In this document: positions 8,934 to 25,200 of the stretch, piece after piece
Layout of the letters: each line of letters begins with the position of its first letter
How positions within the stretch are numbered: the first letter of the stretch is position 1
From: Phaeoceros laevis
Taxonomy: Eukaryota; Anthocerotophyta; Anthocerotopsida; Notothyladales
Reading direction: 5' to 3'
Length of the DNA stretch: 64,000 nt
Assembly: GCA_049999765.1 (NCBI GenBank)
Contig: JBNGIQ010008820.1
Coordinates: forward strand, 75,049 to 139,048
Translations under genes and position numbers: made by a program
Notes under the pieces: model-generated
The model's database searches: none
What the model was told of the DNA's origin: nothing
The model's input: the letters and a program-made list of their open reading frames with translations, nothing else

Positions 8934-11439
8934 ATGGCAGTTCGGATCCAAATGGCAGCCCAGGGCATGTCGGTCCAGTCTTTTCTGGGAGACGGGGACG
9001 CGGTTCTCCAGAAATTCAGAAATGTGCGCCGCTACATGACATCCATAGCTACGCATCTGGACACTCCCACAGAAGCTTGCCTCCAAGTGAGGTCCCAGAT
9101 GCCGGACGAAGTTCCCCCGCGGTCACAGCAGCCTCTTGCCGACCTGGAAGACATCCGCCTCAGGAAAGAAGCCCTCTTGAGCTTTTGTTGGAACCTCATA
9201 TGAAGTTCGTGAAGCCCTTTCCAGCTGCTCTTTGAAAGATAGCTTGAATTAGGATGCGTACCAATTCCAGGGTTGGCTTGCAATTGATCCGATTGTGGCT
9301 GGCTGGTGCAGGGATATGGAGATCGGGGTGCGGCACTATGGAAAGGTCTTGCGAGGCACGCTCATCGAGCGCCCGTTGATGATGTTTTCGGCTATGACGA
9401 TCTTGGAAGATGACGATGGAACTGCTGTGAATCTGTCCGTGTACAATTGTGTGGAGCACACTGCGAGGCTGAGCGCTGATCTGGCGGCTACCGCGGCCCG
9501 GTTCCCACGGGGCACGCGGGTTGCCGTCAAGGAACCCTACCTGAAGCTAGGCAAGGATGGACTGAGAATCCATGTCCGGGTGGACCATCCTGAAGACGTT
9601 GTGGATCTCGGTGTGGCGCCTCCAGCTGCAGGGCCCGGGCGGCAGGGTCCCGGAGAGGCCGCGGGACCGGCTGCAAGAATTGAGGATTTGCGGAGGGAGG
9701 GAAATCTGCACTTTCGCGCACAGCAGTGGCACCAGGCAATCCAGCTCTACTCGAGGTGCATTGATGACATCGAGGCCGGCATTGCGGGAGCACTGTTTGA
9801 TGATGCTGCTGCAGTTGTTGCCCAGCTGCAGCGCACCTTGGCCTACTCCAACAGGGCGGAAGTGTGGCTGCGGCTTCGCAATTACGAGGACGCCCTGCGG
9901 GATGCGTCCAAAGCCTTGGAGCTTGATGGAGGCCATGTGAAGAGCCTGGGTAGGAAAGCCAAGGCCCTTTGCGGCTTGTTCTGCTACCGGGAGGCGTTTT
10001 TTTTGTTGCAGGAGACCATGATGGACGACAGGCGGGCCTCATTGTCTGCGGCTTTTCGGTCCGAGTTGGAAACATTGCAAAGGGAGGCATTTCAGGGTGA
10101 GCAGCAGAAGAGGATGGGGCTGTACGCGCTGGATGCGTACTACCTGGCTCTGGCGAAGGGTGAAACAGCTGGGGCCCCTAGATGCAGCGACTATGTTGGC
10201 CCTGTGGAGATACGAAAGGTCGATACAGGAGGAGGAGGCTCAGGGCGAGGGTTGTTTGCGCTCACAAGAATCACTGCCGGAGACCTGGTGTTGGTCAGCA
10301 ACCCCCTGGCCGTGGCAAGAGCCAATGACAGGGTGCTTCCAGGTTCAAGTGTCGAAGACCGTAGCAGTGGTTACAGGACCTTGTCCGGTTCCGTGAAGCA
10401 GGATTTGATAACGGAGCTGTTGGAGGTAGCCAGGAGATCTCCTCGCAGCTTGCGCCAGCTGTACTCGCTCTCGGACTCTACTCCAGAGTCAACATCCCAG
10501 GTGCCTCCCATGGATCTGTTTAAACCGTTCTCGGATTCCAGTCAGGTTGCGGGAACAGCATCAGTTGGTGAGATGGGACAATTAGAGATTGCCCGCGTCA
10601 AGCGCATTGTGAATGTTAATGCCTTCCGAGGTCCCATGGGTCTGGGAGGGCTGAGGACGGCGTTTCCTGATCAAGCGGCACCGTCGGGGTTGTGGGGCTT
10701 ACCTTCGTTCATCAACCACTCATGCCTCCCCAACTGCACCTGGGGGTTTGTGGGAAATGCAATGTTTGTGAGGGCATTCCGGGAAATCCCACCGGGAGAA
10801 GAGGTTACCATAGTCTACATCTACATCCACCAGCCTCTCCAGGCGCGGAGCAGGCTTTTAAGTCAACAGTCAGGGTTCAGATGCTGCTGCCGTAGGTGCT
10901 CCTTTGAGAGGGACATTGCCCAGAGATTTCCCGTTCTCAACAGGATGTACAAGATTTTTGCCAATCTCCCACCCAGGGACGGCACGCAACTTGTGCGGCT
11001 ATCAAATGCAGGGCTTAAAATTGCTGGTGATCTGGAGAATCATGTTCTGAGGCAGTTGCCACCCGACGATGAAAGCAAAAAGGATTGGATCCGAGCTTCG
11101 TTCGCGAGAGCCTACATGTGCCTGCACTATACTGCAAGAGCATCCATGTCCTCGCACATGCGGTATCTGAGACAGACACTGGAGCCCGAATACTGGCAGT
11201 TTTGGACAGAGATTATGACCTCGCATCTGCAGATGATGTCCTCCATTCTGCCCACGGAGGAGGTCCTGAGTCAAACTACAGGTGTCATGAATCACACGCT
11301 CCCTTTTCCATGGAGGTGGATGAAGTGGTGGACGAAGTTGTCAGTAAACGTGTGCACCAGCTTGTACGGGCCAGCACTGGCAAGAGGCACTGTCGAGGCC
11401 CTGATCGAAAGCTCGTCTTCCGTGCAGGTGCCGCTCTAG
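8934..11439 (+). CDS. TPR and SET domain protein methyltransferase
   Basis: Proposed model: join(8934..9163, 9312..11439), 785 residues. It would transfer methyl groups from S-adenosylmethionine to protein lysines (family knowledge; substrate unknown). An N-terminal region (EDDDGTAVNLSVYN) resembles that of TPR-SET proteins in fungi and plants. TPR-like helices lie at about residues 198-330 (REGNLHFRAQQWHQAIQLYSR, YSNRAEVWLRL). The SET part starts near residue 370 (GRGLFALTRITAGDLV) and has the AdoMet/active-site motif NHSCLPN near 544, GEEVTIVY, and a post-SET Cys group (FRCCCRRC). No MYND finger is seen. The first exon joins best after the codons for DIRL, where the donor reads CAG|GAAAGA, not GT. 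Phase and remembered homologue sequence both support that join. The C-terminal ~50 residues are uncertain because another frame is also open there. Confidence 0.75.
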
Positions 11440-12777
11440 ATCTGAACAACACCCGTGACAAATCAAGATTTTGCATGCGCACTAGTACCTATGTTCCTTC
11501 TGGTGTTCAACGACCAGTAGCATTCTCTAACCCTAACGCCTAAAACAGAAGCTGCTCCTACACACAAAAAAAAGCTTTCCCGAGCCTTATAGACTCACGC
11601 CTATGGATATCACATTTTCAAGCTGCTCTCTTGGGTACTTCCTGAAACAACTCTCTACCCGGGGCCTCTCTCCCTTCCTCCTATTGGCCGTTATAACTGC
11701 ACTTGTAAAGGACGGAACTTTATTCAGCGCTCATGGCCCCATCGGTGAAGCAACAAAAATAAACTAGAAGTAGCACAATCTTTATTACTTGTAAAAAGCC
11801 TGCTCTGTAGTGTGTTGTCAGGAATGTCTAGTATCGTAAATTCAGACTAGACTGATGAACCACATTCAAGGAATATGTCCACTGACAAGACAACATTTCA
11901 CGTAAAAGCATTCCTTATGGTAAGTCGTTGATGTAACTTCAGAGGCTAAGCCAGCCCAGGAAAATGCCTACCAAACGCTAGGGCAGTGACTCTTGATCCA
12001 AATGTGTAGAAACAACGAATCCACCACCTGAAATGGCCACAGTTGGAGCATGTCTCGTGGTTGCCTCTTCATGAAGAGATTGAAACTGTTGCCGAGACAG
12101 AAGGCGAGACTCCATACTGCCTGAAGGAGCGACAAGGCCGAGGTTTAGGCACATACTGCCACGTGCACTAGAGTGGTCGTGCTCTAAACTCATCATCCCC
12201 TTCCTTACACCTCTGCTGGACCCTGTTACCTGCGGCCCTTGTCAACGAGAGCTACATCCTTGAAAGTACTGCAATCTTGAGACATTGTCAACAAGAGATT
12301 AACTCGAGAGGTAGTGCTATCTTGAGACACAATAAAAAATCCCAGATGCAGACCCATTATCCCAGCAGGTCAAAACTAAAATCCCCAGCATTTTTGCAAA
12401 ATACTGTCAAGCCTAGCTTGAGCCTCGACTTGACTCCTGTAGGTTAATCTTCAACCATGACTCAGTCGCAACTGGTAAAATGATGATCATGTGACTCAGC
12501 ATGGGGAGGACGGGAGCAAGCCCTGGGGACCTGCGATTGGAGAGATGGAAGTCTCAGGACCTTCGACCACTTTGCAGAATCAAATGCACACGGCTCACGA
12601 TGAAGTGACAGCAAAGTGAATCTGCATTTGGAATTGATCTTTCTTCCCTTGTCGACTTTGAGGTCCAGGCTGAAGTACATCACAGGTATAAGAAAACAGA
12701 ACGTGCTTGACAGACCTCTGCACATGTATTCTGTTCCAATATCTCCATCGTCTCCTTTTTGCAAAACTGCCCTCACA
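11440..12777. other. Convergent intergenic region
   Basis: This is 3' DNA between the TPR-SET gene (+) and the PFA-DSP gene (-). Short AATAAA-like words occur near 11758 and 12330. A 72-codon minus ORF at 11978-12196 has no recognisable features. No gene is called here. Confidence 0.5.
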
Positions 12778-13926
<1,149 letters not shown>

Positions 13927-14396
13927 CTTTATCACCCAACACCTTCTGCAAATGGTTCACCTGATGCTTTCCCTCCAAGCTCCAGGGATCCTGAAACCAC
14001 AGGCCCGGAGCACCACACGTTCCATAGAACACCTTGCCACAGTCTGGAGGGTTTCGCTGTGCGAATCCTTGAGAAACGATTCGATCGATTCATCAACCAG
14101 TCCGGGGCGATCTTAGTAAAAGCAATTTCGCAGAGCAATAAGATTAGTAATACCGCCCAGTCCCTCGACAGGTTATTCCGTCATATCCAAGTTCAAATTT
14201 GTGGAGAGGCAAGCATTCAACGGAGGCTATCAGTTCGGAGTGGAGCTGATATTCCGTGGATGGAGACTGTCCATGAGATCGCACACCCCAAACCTAAGCA
14301 CGCTGTATTATCTCTTACGGCCTCTATGTCTGTTTGATGAGCTGAATTGAGCTCTTCCGCACTTCAGGGGTGTCTGTGCTCTACCACAGAAGGAGC
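13927..14396. promoter_or_regulatory. Shared divergent promoter region
   Basis: This 470-bp stretch separates the start codons of the PFA-DSP gene (-) and the CRP1-like gene (+), so both 5' leaders and promoters must lie in it unless upstream untranslated exons exist. I could not pick a convincing TATA box. Confidence 0.55.
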
Positions 14397-17165
14397 ATGC
14401 TCTCTCTTAAGGCCATTGAACCCCTCGGGATTCCAGTCTTGCATAGGGGAGCAGCTCCATCTCGGTGCAGCGCAGGGGTGAACTTCTCTTGGGGACAATG
14501 GAGGCGGTCCAGAGGTGCCTCCTGCTCTGTAGTGCCGGCGCAGGAAAGGATTACAAAGCTACAGGTGATGAGTGATTTTATGAGAGGTGAAAGCGAGATA
14601 TGGGGTGTGGAACAGCAGGCTGAAAGTCCCCCAGAATTGACCACCTCGGACGGTGAACTCGATGACGAGCGAAGGGAGTCCGGGGCCACAACCACCAGTG
14701 CACAGGATGGTTCCTCGAAGCCGCGGAGAAGGAAGCAGGTGAAGTGGAGACCTATTGAGGAAGGTGAGATTGGCACGCCGCCCCACTTGGACACACGCTA
14801 TAGCACATGGAAGTGGACTCCTGGATGGAATCTTGAACCACTAGTCAGGTACTTCGAAGGCGATCCTGAACGGGATCCTTCCGAGTTGCCGGTCTCCATC
14901 TACAGGAATGTGCCGTATTTTGCCTGGAACAGGTTGTTGAAACTGATGTGTATTCATCAGAGATGCGAGGCTACGATCAATATGCTGGGGTGGCTCGAAA
15001 CGCATCGGATGTGTGAGAGCTTTGATGTTATGTACTCTATCATTATCCATGGATTGGGCAAGCACGGCAATCTGGAAGGAGCCTTTTCGCTGGCAACCCA
15101 GTTTCAGAGAGATTATGGCTCTATGAGTGCCATCATCTACAACGCCTTAATTGGAGCATGCTGCCATCATGATGACTATGAAAGGGGACTGAGGGTGTTG
15201 GAGGAAATGCGGTCGATAGGGCTTCACACGGATGCTTTAAATTACAGCAAAGTGCTCAAGGCCTGCATCAAGGCCAAGGTGGAACTCCCGGTGATTTTGG
15301 ATGTCTACAGTAAGATGGATGCCGACTCTGTAGAGGTAGATGGGAAGCTGTACAATGACCTGATATACGCATGTGCACAGACAGGAGGTGCAGATGAAGG
15401 TTTGAGATTTTTGAGCAAAATGAGAAAAGCCGGTTTCAATTGTGAAGCTAAAGCCTTCATCGGCTTGATGGAGGCCTTGGGACCGCTTGGAAGGACAAGA
15501 GAAGTGGAAGTTCTTTTCGATGAAATAAAGGCTACTTGTGGGGCTCCAAAGCTGAGGGCGTATACTGCTTTGCTCTCCGCCTACGTTAAAAAGGGCTTGC
15601 TTGAAAAGGCAGGGGCGCTTGTCCGCACCATGAAGGAACAAAATGTTAAGCTTGATGCATATTGTTATGGGGTGCTTCTTGACTCCTACACTCGAGCAGG
15701 AGAGTTACAAAAAGCCAAGAGTGTGGTCCTGGAGATGGAAGCTGACAATGTGCAGCCTAATGCTTTTATGTACAGCAGGTTAATGGCGATATTAAGGGAC
15801 TCTGGCCATTGGATTAGTGTGGTTAGTCTCCTGCGAAAAATGAGTTCTGCAAATATTCCACCTAACAGGCATGTCTTCAACATTATCATTGATACATTTG
15901 CCAAGCGTGGGCAAGCAGGGAGGGCAGAAGAAATGATATCAAAGATGATCACCGAAGGTATTAAACCAGACGTGGTATCTTGGAATTCGCTGGTGCTTGC
16001 CCATTGCAAAGCAGGACAGTTCAAGGAAGTGCAACGTGTAAGATCAAGAATGCTGAATGAGGGGTGTTCGCCAAACATAATGACGTACAACATCATAATC
16101 CATGCAATGGGAGCTGCGAAACGGTGGGACCTGTTAGAATTACTTTTAGAGGAAATGGATGGATGCAAATTGGTCGCTGACGAAATTACCTACACAACAC
16201 TGGTGGACATTTATGCTCAGTCAGGCCGGCATCGTGATGCACTAGATTGGGTAGAGCGCATGAAAGAACAGGGCATGCAGCCTACTACTAGTGTTTATTG
16301 TGCCCTTGCAAATGCCTATGCACGACAGGTGGGGTACACTCTCATCCATGGTGCAAAGTAGGGCTTGCCATGTATTTGGTGATACATTGCTGTCGAAGAT
16401 TTTGCACATTCCTGGTTTTTGACTTGCCAGCTTAGATCCGTGATGGTTGTTTTGGAAGTGGCTGATGCGAGCCTGATCTCAAGAATTGTGTTCCCGTGCC
16501 TTGGCCACATGCAGGGCATGTCTGAGCAAGCCGTTGTCTTGTTTCAAAGGATGGAAGATGATAGTATTGAGCCAAATTTGCTCATGCTGAACACCTTACT
16601 CAACTCCTTTGCAGTCACTGGGAAATGTGAGGAGGCCTCACAAGTTCTGGCTTATATGAAAGAAAATGTAAGCATGTATGGGTCGCAGTCTTCTTGCTGT
16701 CTGTTTGCTATGGTATGAAGTTGTCCTCAAAGTCTGGAAATGGCTGGGGCTTCAGAAAGTGAAGACACGTTATGTAGATTGCATTTGGTAATATAGTTGG
16801 GAAAATCTTGCAGGGATTGTCTCCAGACATTGTGACGTACACCACTTTCATGAAAGCTCTCGTGAGAGCAGGACAACTTCATCAGGTACACTTACGGTAC
16901 ATGGGATTCTGAGCTTGACGAACAAAAGCAGTTTTGTGTGGAATCATTGAGACGCATGTGGCTAATTATTGCGCAGGTCCAGAAGGTTTTCGAGGAGATG
17001 CAGATGGCTGGTCTTACTCCTGATAGGAAGGCTAAGGATATGCTGCGGAGTGCTCGAAAATTTCAGGCTCGAGCAGAGAGTGGCTTAGAAGAAACCATGA
17101 GTGAGGACGTTCTCAGTGAAGAGAATGAACTCATGAGTTTTGAACCATTTTCTGGTGAAGAATGA
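14397..17165 (+). CDS. CRP1: Chloroplast PPR protein, CRP1-like
   Basis: Four exons: join(14397..16328, 16515..16667, 16814..16885, 16977..17165), 781 residues. In maize and Arabidopsis CRP1 binds chloroplast RNA and is needed for petA and psaC translation and petD mRNA processing (family knowledge). The N-terminus is basic, Ser/Arg-rich and poor in acidic residues, fitting a plastid transit peptide. From about residue 180 there are more than a dozen tandem P-type PPR motifs, for example YNALIGACCHHDDYERGLR, YTALLSAYVKKGLLEKAG and WNSLVLAHCKAGQFKEV. The end, GLTPDRKAKDMLRSARKF, matches the diagnostic CRP1 C-terminus as I recall it. All introns are phase 0 and GT-AG, and fall in the last third. 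The first in-frame ATG after the upstream stop was used as start. It could be a close paralogue, but motif order and tail support orthology. Confidence 0.88.
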
Positions 17166-18539
17166 TGAGATGTCTGACCACCAGCGAGCACTTCGTGCTC
17201 GTGAATCTGAATGGGGCTGGAGTCAAGGTAGTGTCTGCTGGACTATTAGATGAAACTTGCATGGAGGACACTGAATGTACATGACTGCAGGAATTAATGT
17301 GGTACTGCTGCAGGTGCCCTCACATTGGGTCACACAACAAACCTACATCGTGCAGTGCCTTGTTCGCACCTTGTACCGCCTTAGTGACATGTAGGTGTCC
17401 TCAGCTAACGCCTGCATTCTCTGCTCAGAGTGTGAAGATAGGTCTGAAGCTTGAGAGTAGTTGTTGTAAAGTATGTTGTGTTAACTGTGTTCAGTGGCAC
17501 AGCGTCTTTGCCAGGTGGGGAGCAGGACTTGGCTCGACATGCGACTGACAGAGACTTGATTCAAGAGTTTGTCGCCAAGGTTGCCCTTTAAACTATGCTA
17601 CTTATTAGGCGCTGGTGGTGTTTCTCTTGTCCATTGATGTAGAAACAAAACACGACTGTGGAGACACCTGGTGCAGGAAGATGCCACCACCTAGCTCTAA
17701 TTTCAATGAGCAGTACAGCATATTCTTAAAAATCAGAAGCAGGAGTGAGGTCACCGGGTGACCGACCCCACATTCCACAACGCGTATGAATAATAGGAGC
17801 CGTTTTGCAGGTAACTAGCGATGCGGTGCAACAGTATGTGGGCCGGAACTGCTACATATTTCCAAATTCTTAAAATTGTGAGACCTCTTATGTCTCAGGT
17901 GCGCCAGGTGTCACGCCATCCGAGGGTCTCGGCGGCTCCACCCAATTGCTGTGAACTCCCCGAGGCCCCGGTGATCCACGTCACGCCCTTCCTGGTTTGA
18001 TGGTGGGAACACCGCTAACTTAGTAAGTAGTCCAGTTATACGTTGATTAGCCGCAATTAGCTCCTGCCGGACGGAGGCTGGAAACTGGAAGTCTGGCCGC
18101 TGCCACACAAGGCATAGCCACGAAGGTTTGGAACATAGTCGTCTGGCTCTAGCGACGAAGCATTTGAAGGTTTGACACTGCAATGGCGGTAGCCGGCAGC
18201 CTGGTAGTTGGTGCTGCTCGCATCTCCTTAAGATCTTCGCCAGTTAGTATCAGCTCGTTCTAGGCTAGCTGCAGTCTAGTTTTCATGATTCTTGACCTTG
18301 TTTGAATCCTATGTTGCGATAAACTGCAGATGGAAATCCGACATTGGAAAGGAACCAGTCTTTGATCAAGAGCAGCAATGTGTGCACAGATCTCGTCCAC
18401 AATAGATGTAGTATGTCTTCCTCGTTCTCAAGCCCAAACCAGGTGCTGATCAATCCGCTTTTCCGACCTGCTCTCAAGCTCGGGGTTCCTGCCACTTGTC
18501 GATTTTTCCTCTTTACCTTACTTCTATGCACACAATAGG
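17166..18539. other. Intergenic region
   Basis: This is the 3' region of the CRP1-like gene and the promoter and leader of the ATG27-like gene. A minus frame at 18283-18804 is open by chance: it runs antisense across exon 1 of the downstream gene. No further gene is seen. Confidence 0.5.
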
Positions 18540-20631
18540 ATGGCGAAGCTGCGCATGGTGATTTTAGCCGGTGTCTTTGCACTGCTAGCGAGTGCCGGCG
18601 TCTGCCGTGCGCAATTATGCACCTGGCAGACTTCCACACAGAACAAGAAGTATGATTTCGATATTGCAACTCCTGTGTCGAATTATCCGCATGGAGTCCG
18701 AAGCGAGGATGGGTAGGACCTTGTCGTGATGGATTGGAGATGCCGTACCTAGTGCTGTTCGTGTACTCCGGCTTCGTGAATGTTTCTGAGGCTTTTGCAG
18801 TCAACTCCAGGGAAAATCGTAGTTTAATCTCGAAGTTGATGTAGGTTCTACAAAGTTACTCAGACAGATGCAGATACGGGTTACGAAACCACCTTCTGGT
18901 TCCAGGTCAGCGTTGTTGTCTTGCACCATCAGCTTGTAAGGCACCATGTGGCTGATTTTGATGTCTTGGGAGGGGAAGTTGTGAGGAACATTGCACTGTC
19001 CGTTGTGTCTACAGCTCTGTGAGCATATGAAGTTCAACCATGACCCCCCAGTATGTGAAAACTGTCAGGTGAGTGCATTTGAGATTTTCTCCACCAGTCA
19101 AAACAGTTGAACTGTATGTGAGAATTCACTTCTAACTTCCTTCTTGCGTGAAAGTTCGGGACATGCTTTCATATTCCAAAGCAAGCGTTCTACGTTTAAC
19201 AGGATTTGGCACTGTTTGCAGTCATGTGGTGGATCAGACCACTGTGGGGAAACATGTAGTGCGCTGCAAGCGGTTCACTATCCAGGTACTACTTCAAATA
19301 TCGAAAAACCTCATGTCATCGTGTCTTGCAAGTTGCAGTTTCGAGTACGAACTTGGTGAAACCAGTAGAACCTGATTCCGACATATAATACAGGGTATTC
19401 ACTCTGTAGGACACTCGGCTTTTCATCGACTATTTCCTTCTCGCTTGTGGGTGAGTCGAAGGGCCGACTCTTCCATTATGCGATGAGTTACTGGGATATG
19501 CAGTTGATACAGGGCAGGCTAACATGTGTTCACTCCGCTGTAATGACAAAAGCTTTGTGGCCCTTGCTTTCAGATTCTCAGAACCCAGAACAAGGTCTAA
19601 TAGCCAATATGTCATCCAATGTTAATGGGCATAGCTGTTCCTTGGCAGTCTCTGTCATGTGCTCCAAATCGGGTGGAGAGGTTCGTACTTTTACCCACTA
19701 TTGCTCGTTGGCTTGAAATACCGGCAGCTTGAACATGAGGCATCCGCTTCTAGTTATCAGGTGTTCGTTGCACATCGTTTGTGATAAGTTTGTTCATGTC
19801 TCGTCACTCGTGTGCAGCATGTGGCGCTGTATTCTGTATATTTGTGGAAGCTTTATGCTCTGTTTTCTTCTTCCAGTGAATCTCACTGGTTGTGCACATT
19901 TGCAGCCTCCGTCAGCTGTTGTCCAGGAATCGAATGGAGAGTGCAATTTTGTAAGCTTCCCGATATTGTTCATGTTATGGTTCTTGTCACTGCAGTAAAC
20001 AAGTGTAAAAGCAGCAGCCCTCAAGCTCACGTTAGGAGTTTTTGAAAATGCAGAAGACAACTTTAAAGCATCCGGGTGGCTGCCCTGTTGTCACATCCCT
20101 CAAAGGTGGGGGAATGGGATGGTTCGGAATGTTGTTGATAATGTAAGAAGGAAACCATAATCTTCTGTGTTTTCTCATAGAAACATGCTGCTGTCCTAAG
20201 GCTCTGACTGGTGCTATCGGTGCCGCAGATTGATCTGCCTGTTCATCGTGTACCTGGCTGTGGGCATTGCTTACCGCATGACAGTGTTGGGAGTGAGTGG
20301 CCTGGAGGTATGCATTATACTTTGGAGCTCAGTAGTTGCATGCATCATGGGTTTGCTCTTCTTACACTTGATGTTATTGAATTGATCCAGGCTATTCCCA
20401 ATCTCGACTTTTGGAAATCCGTCCCGTCAAAGATCCAGGTCCTTCACAAGGCTTCTTAATTTGTCCTGCTGGTTTTTCTTGTACTTTGTTTTTGTTTCCA
20501 AACTCACCTGGCTAACGCAACTTAGGGTTATGTTTCCCTACGTGCAGGCTAGTTTGCAATTCATTTCGGCCCAAGTAACTGCGTGCTACAACCGTATAGC
20601 CCCTCATTCCTACACCCGAGTCAGTGAGTAG
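18540..20631 (+). CDS. ATG27-like type I membrane protein
   Basis: Eleven exons: join(18540..18712, 18845..18905, 19015..19068, 19222..19285, 19394..19450, 19574..19672, 19877..19950, 20054..20142, 20229..20307, 20391..20438, 20548..20631), 293 residues. All junctions are GT-AG and phase-compatible. The protein has a signal peptide (residues 1-24, hydrophobic VILAGVFALLASAGV), a luminal Cys-rich domain (CTWQTS, CEHMKFN, CENCQSCGGSDHCGETC, LKHPGGCPVVTSLKGGGMGWFG), one transmembrane helix at about 217-241 (LICLFIVYLAVGIAYRM) and a ~50-residue cytosolic tail. The GGGxGW motif before the helix and the Cys pattern resemble ATG27 / mannose-6-phosphate-receptor-homology proteins, which cycle through Golgi, vacuole and autophagy-related membranes (family knowledge). 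Exon 6 uses a GTGGAG donor; the apparent alternative at 19681 breaks frame. The family call is from remembered similarity; the exon model itself is strong. Confidence 0.8.
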
Positions 20632-21436
20632 GATGTAACACGACGCCGTGGACCTCATCCACCCGGTTTGAGGGGCATGCATGCTTGGATTTTACAGGAC
20701 GAAGCTCAGCTGGATAATTTTTGCCGACCTTGCTCTTATGCTGGGAATGGTCTCCAAACTTGGTAGTAGTGCCATCCATGCCTTCGTAGTGACCTCGGGC
20801 CCATTATCGACGTGATTCTTGGAAGACATTCATCACGAATTTGTAGCCATGGAGTAAATCTCTGTCCACGAGTAGATGACGAGCTTTATTACGTGCTGGA
20901 GTGAACGGAGCATGTAGACCTCAACAGGAATATACATATTCAAGAGTAACCTGAATAGTTGTTAGTTCCACTGGAACTCATGTGCTTTTGGATTCCACAC
21001 ACTTAAGTGGGAATCAACTCAGGTCGACACTGTTAAAGAAAGAACAAAAGCTGAACTCGGAACATATTCAAGGAACTAGAGGAGTCCGTAATTTGCACAA
21101 GGTCTAGATTTAGATTACCAAAAAGAACTACATCGGAGCTGGCAAAGGCTTCCTAAGTGGAGGCCAACATGACGGGGGGGCAGACTGGATGACCCACAAT
21201 TTGGGGACACCATTATTTCCAAATCCTGTCAGTTCTGAGGTAATAGTACTACATGGCCCCATCCTAAATCATTGCTTCCATACTTGCAACAGGTGCCGAG
21301 ACTTCAAAACCAGAGAGTCAGCACCTTTCTGAACATACTGTAGGCAATGCTGCTAAGGATCAAGGGAAGTTGAGCAGGGTCATCTGCCTCACGTCAAGGA
21401 TTCCAAGAGCCCAGCTGCACGGCACGTATATTGTCC
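20632..21436. other. Convergent 3' intergenic region
   Basis: The stretch lies between the stop codons of the ATG27-like gene (+) and the CDPK gene (-). It holds 3' untranslated DNA of both, with no credible ORF. Confidence 0.5.
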
Positions 21437-24060
<2,624 letters not shown>

Positions 24061-24853
24061 ACCTGCTCACAGCCGACTTGTGTAAGCCTTGCAACACATA
24101 AATCCTTGGCCACGGCAGAGAGAATCCGATCCACAGCTGGGAACGGCGGCGCTGCGCAGAATTGCAGGATCCCAACCCGCGGCCACAGATCCGAGGAGAA
24201 TCAAGACCCCTCCACGAAATGCAGCACCTAAGACACGACTTCGAGACCGCTGTCAGCTGCTACAGCCACAGAAACCCAGCCCCAACCTTGCAGCTTGCGC
24301 TCCGCGACTCACGGCCGGCATGTCCCCGCCGCTACCGCACTTAAGAAAAGGAGATGCCGCAGGCGAGCTCGATCGGGCACGAAGACCGCCAATGTAGACT
24401 GCCACGCCGCAGCGGATGCCGGAGACCGATCGAACGCGCTCGGAGAAGCCCAAGCAACAAAGCCAGGAACGGGGTGTAGACAGGTCAACACGCGGTTCCC
24501 TGACGGACGCAGAAGTTGAAAGCCAGAACGCACGAGGCTCCCACCACGGGCTGGAGCCGGTGGCTGGCTGGTTACGCCCTCCTGAAATACGCAGGCTAAC
24601 CAAGCCAGCCTTTAGGTTTGCACCAGCCAATGGCTTCCCGACGTGCCGGCCTATCGGTTTCCTCCGGATCAGGTCGAAAGAATGCGTCAAAGCTGCTTGA
24701 CGAGGACGACGGCAACGTTTTGCGTAGTCTTTTCAATGAAGGAACGTAGAAGATTCGCTGGCTGCCACCTGGCGCTAGCTATCGCCATTTTATGTACAAC
24801 CATGTGGAGTTGGACACCACAGCTTTTTCTCCTACTAGACTACTACTAGACTA

Positions 24854-24917
24854 CCACTACGTTGGCAGCCATATCACATGTCTCTCCACTATGTTGGCAG
24901 CCATATCACATGTCTCT
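24854..24917. repeat. 32-bp tandem duplication
   Basis: Two copies, 24854-24885 and 24886-24917, share gttggcagccatatcacatg and differ at one base (ctac/ctat). Confidence 0.9.
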
Positions 24918-25085
24918 CCTATCCTGATCTCTCTAGCTCTTTTTTTTACTCTTGCAATACATGGATGATACCTAGTACCAACCCAAGTGTCTCAATATTT
25001 TTTACATCTTCCAAGGGTGTTTGTGTTTATTCTTATCCGAGAGAAGGCCAAGGTACAAAGGCAATACTCTCCAGGCAAGGCAATC

Positions 25086-25200
25086 TACTAGCCAATGTTA
25101 AATGAATGAATGAATCCCAGTAGTATTCTACTATACCATTCTATACTACTCTACTAGCCAATGTTGAATGAATGAATGAATCCTCGTAGTATTCTACTCG
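25086..25200. repeat. Duplicated unit with (TGAA)n core
   Basis: Two direct copies (about 25086-25133 and 25151-25200) of ctactagccaatgtt followed by tgaatgaatgaat and agtagtattctact. The same TGAA tetranucleotide run recurs near 5650, 34235 and 57425, and as TTCATTCATT near 30630. Confidence 0.8.

Noticed and set aside
9527-10396. Long minus and alternate plus frames over the TPR-SET gene
   Set aside because: They are shadows of a strongly coding frame with TPR and SET motifs.
11085-11543. 152-codon plus frame overlapping the 3' end of the TPR-SET gene
   Set aside because: The first part is a shadow. The last part could in principle be an alternative C-terminus, but no splice evidence was found.
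18283-18804. 173-codon minus ORF
   Set aside because: It runs antisense over exon 1 of the ATG27-like gene, where the plus strand has a signal peptide and spliced continuation.
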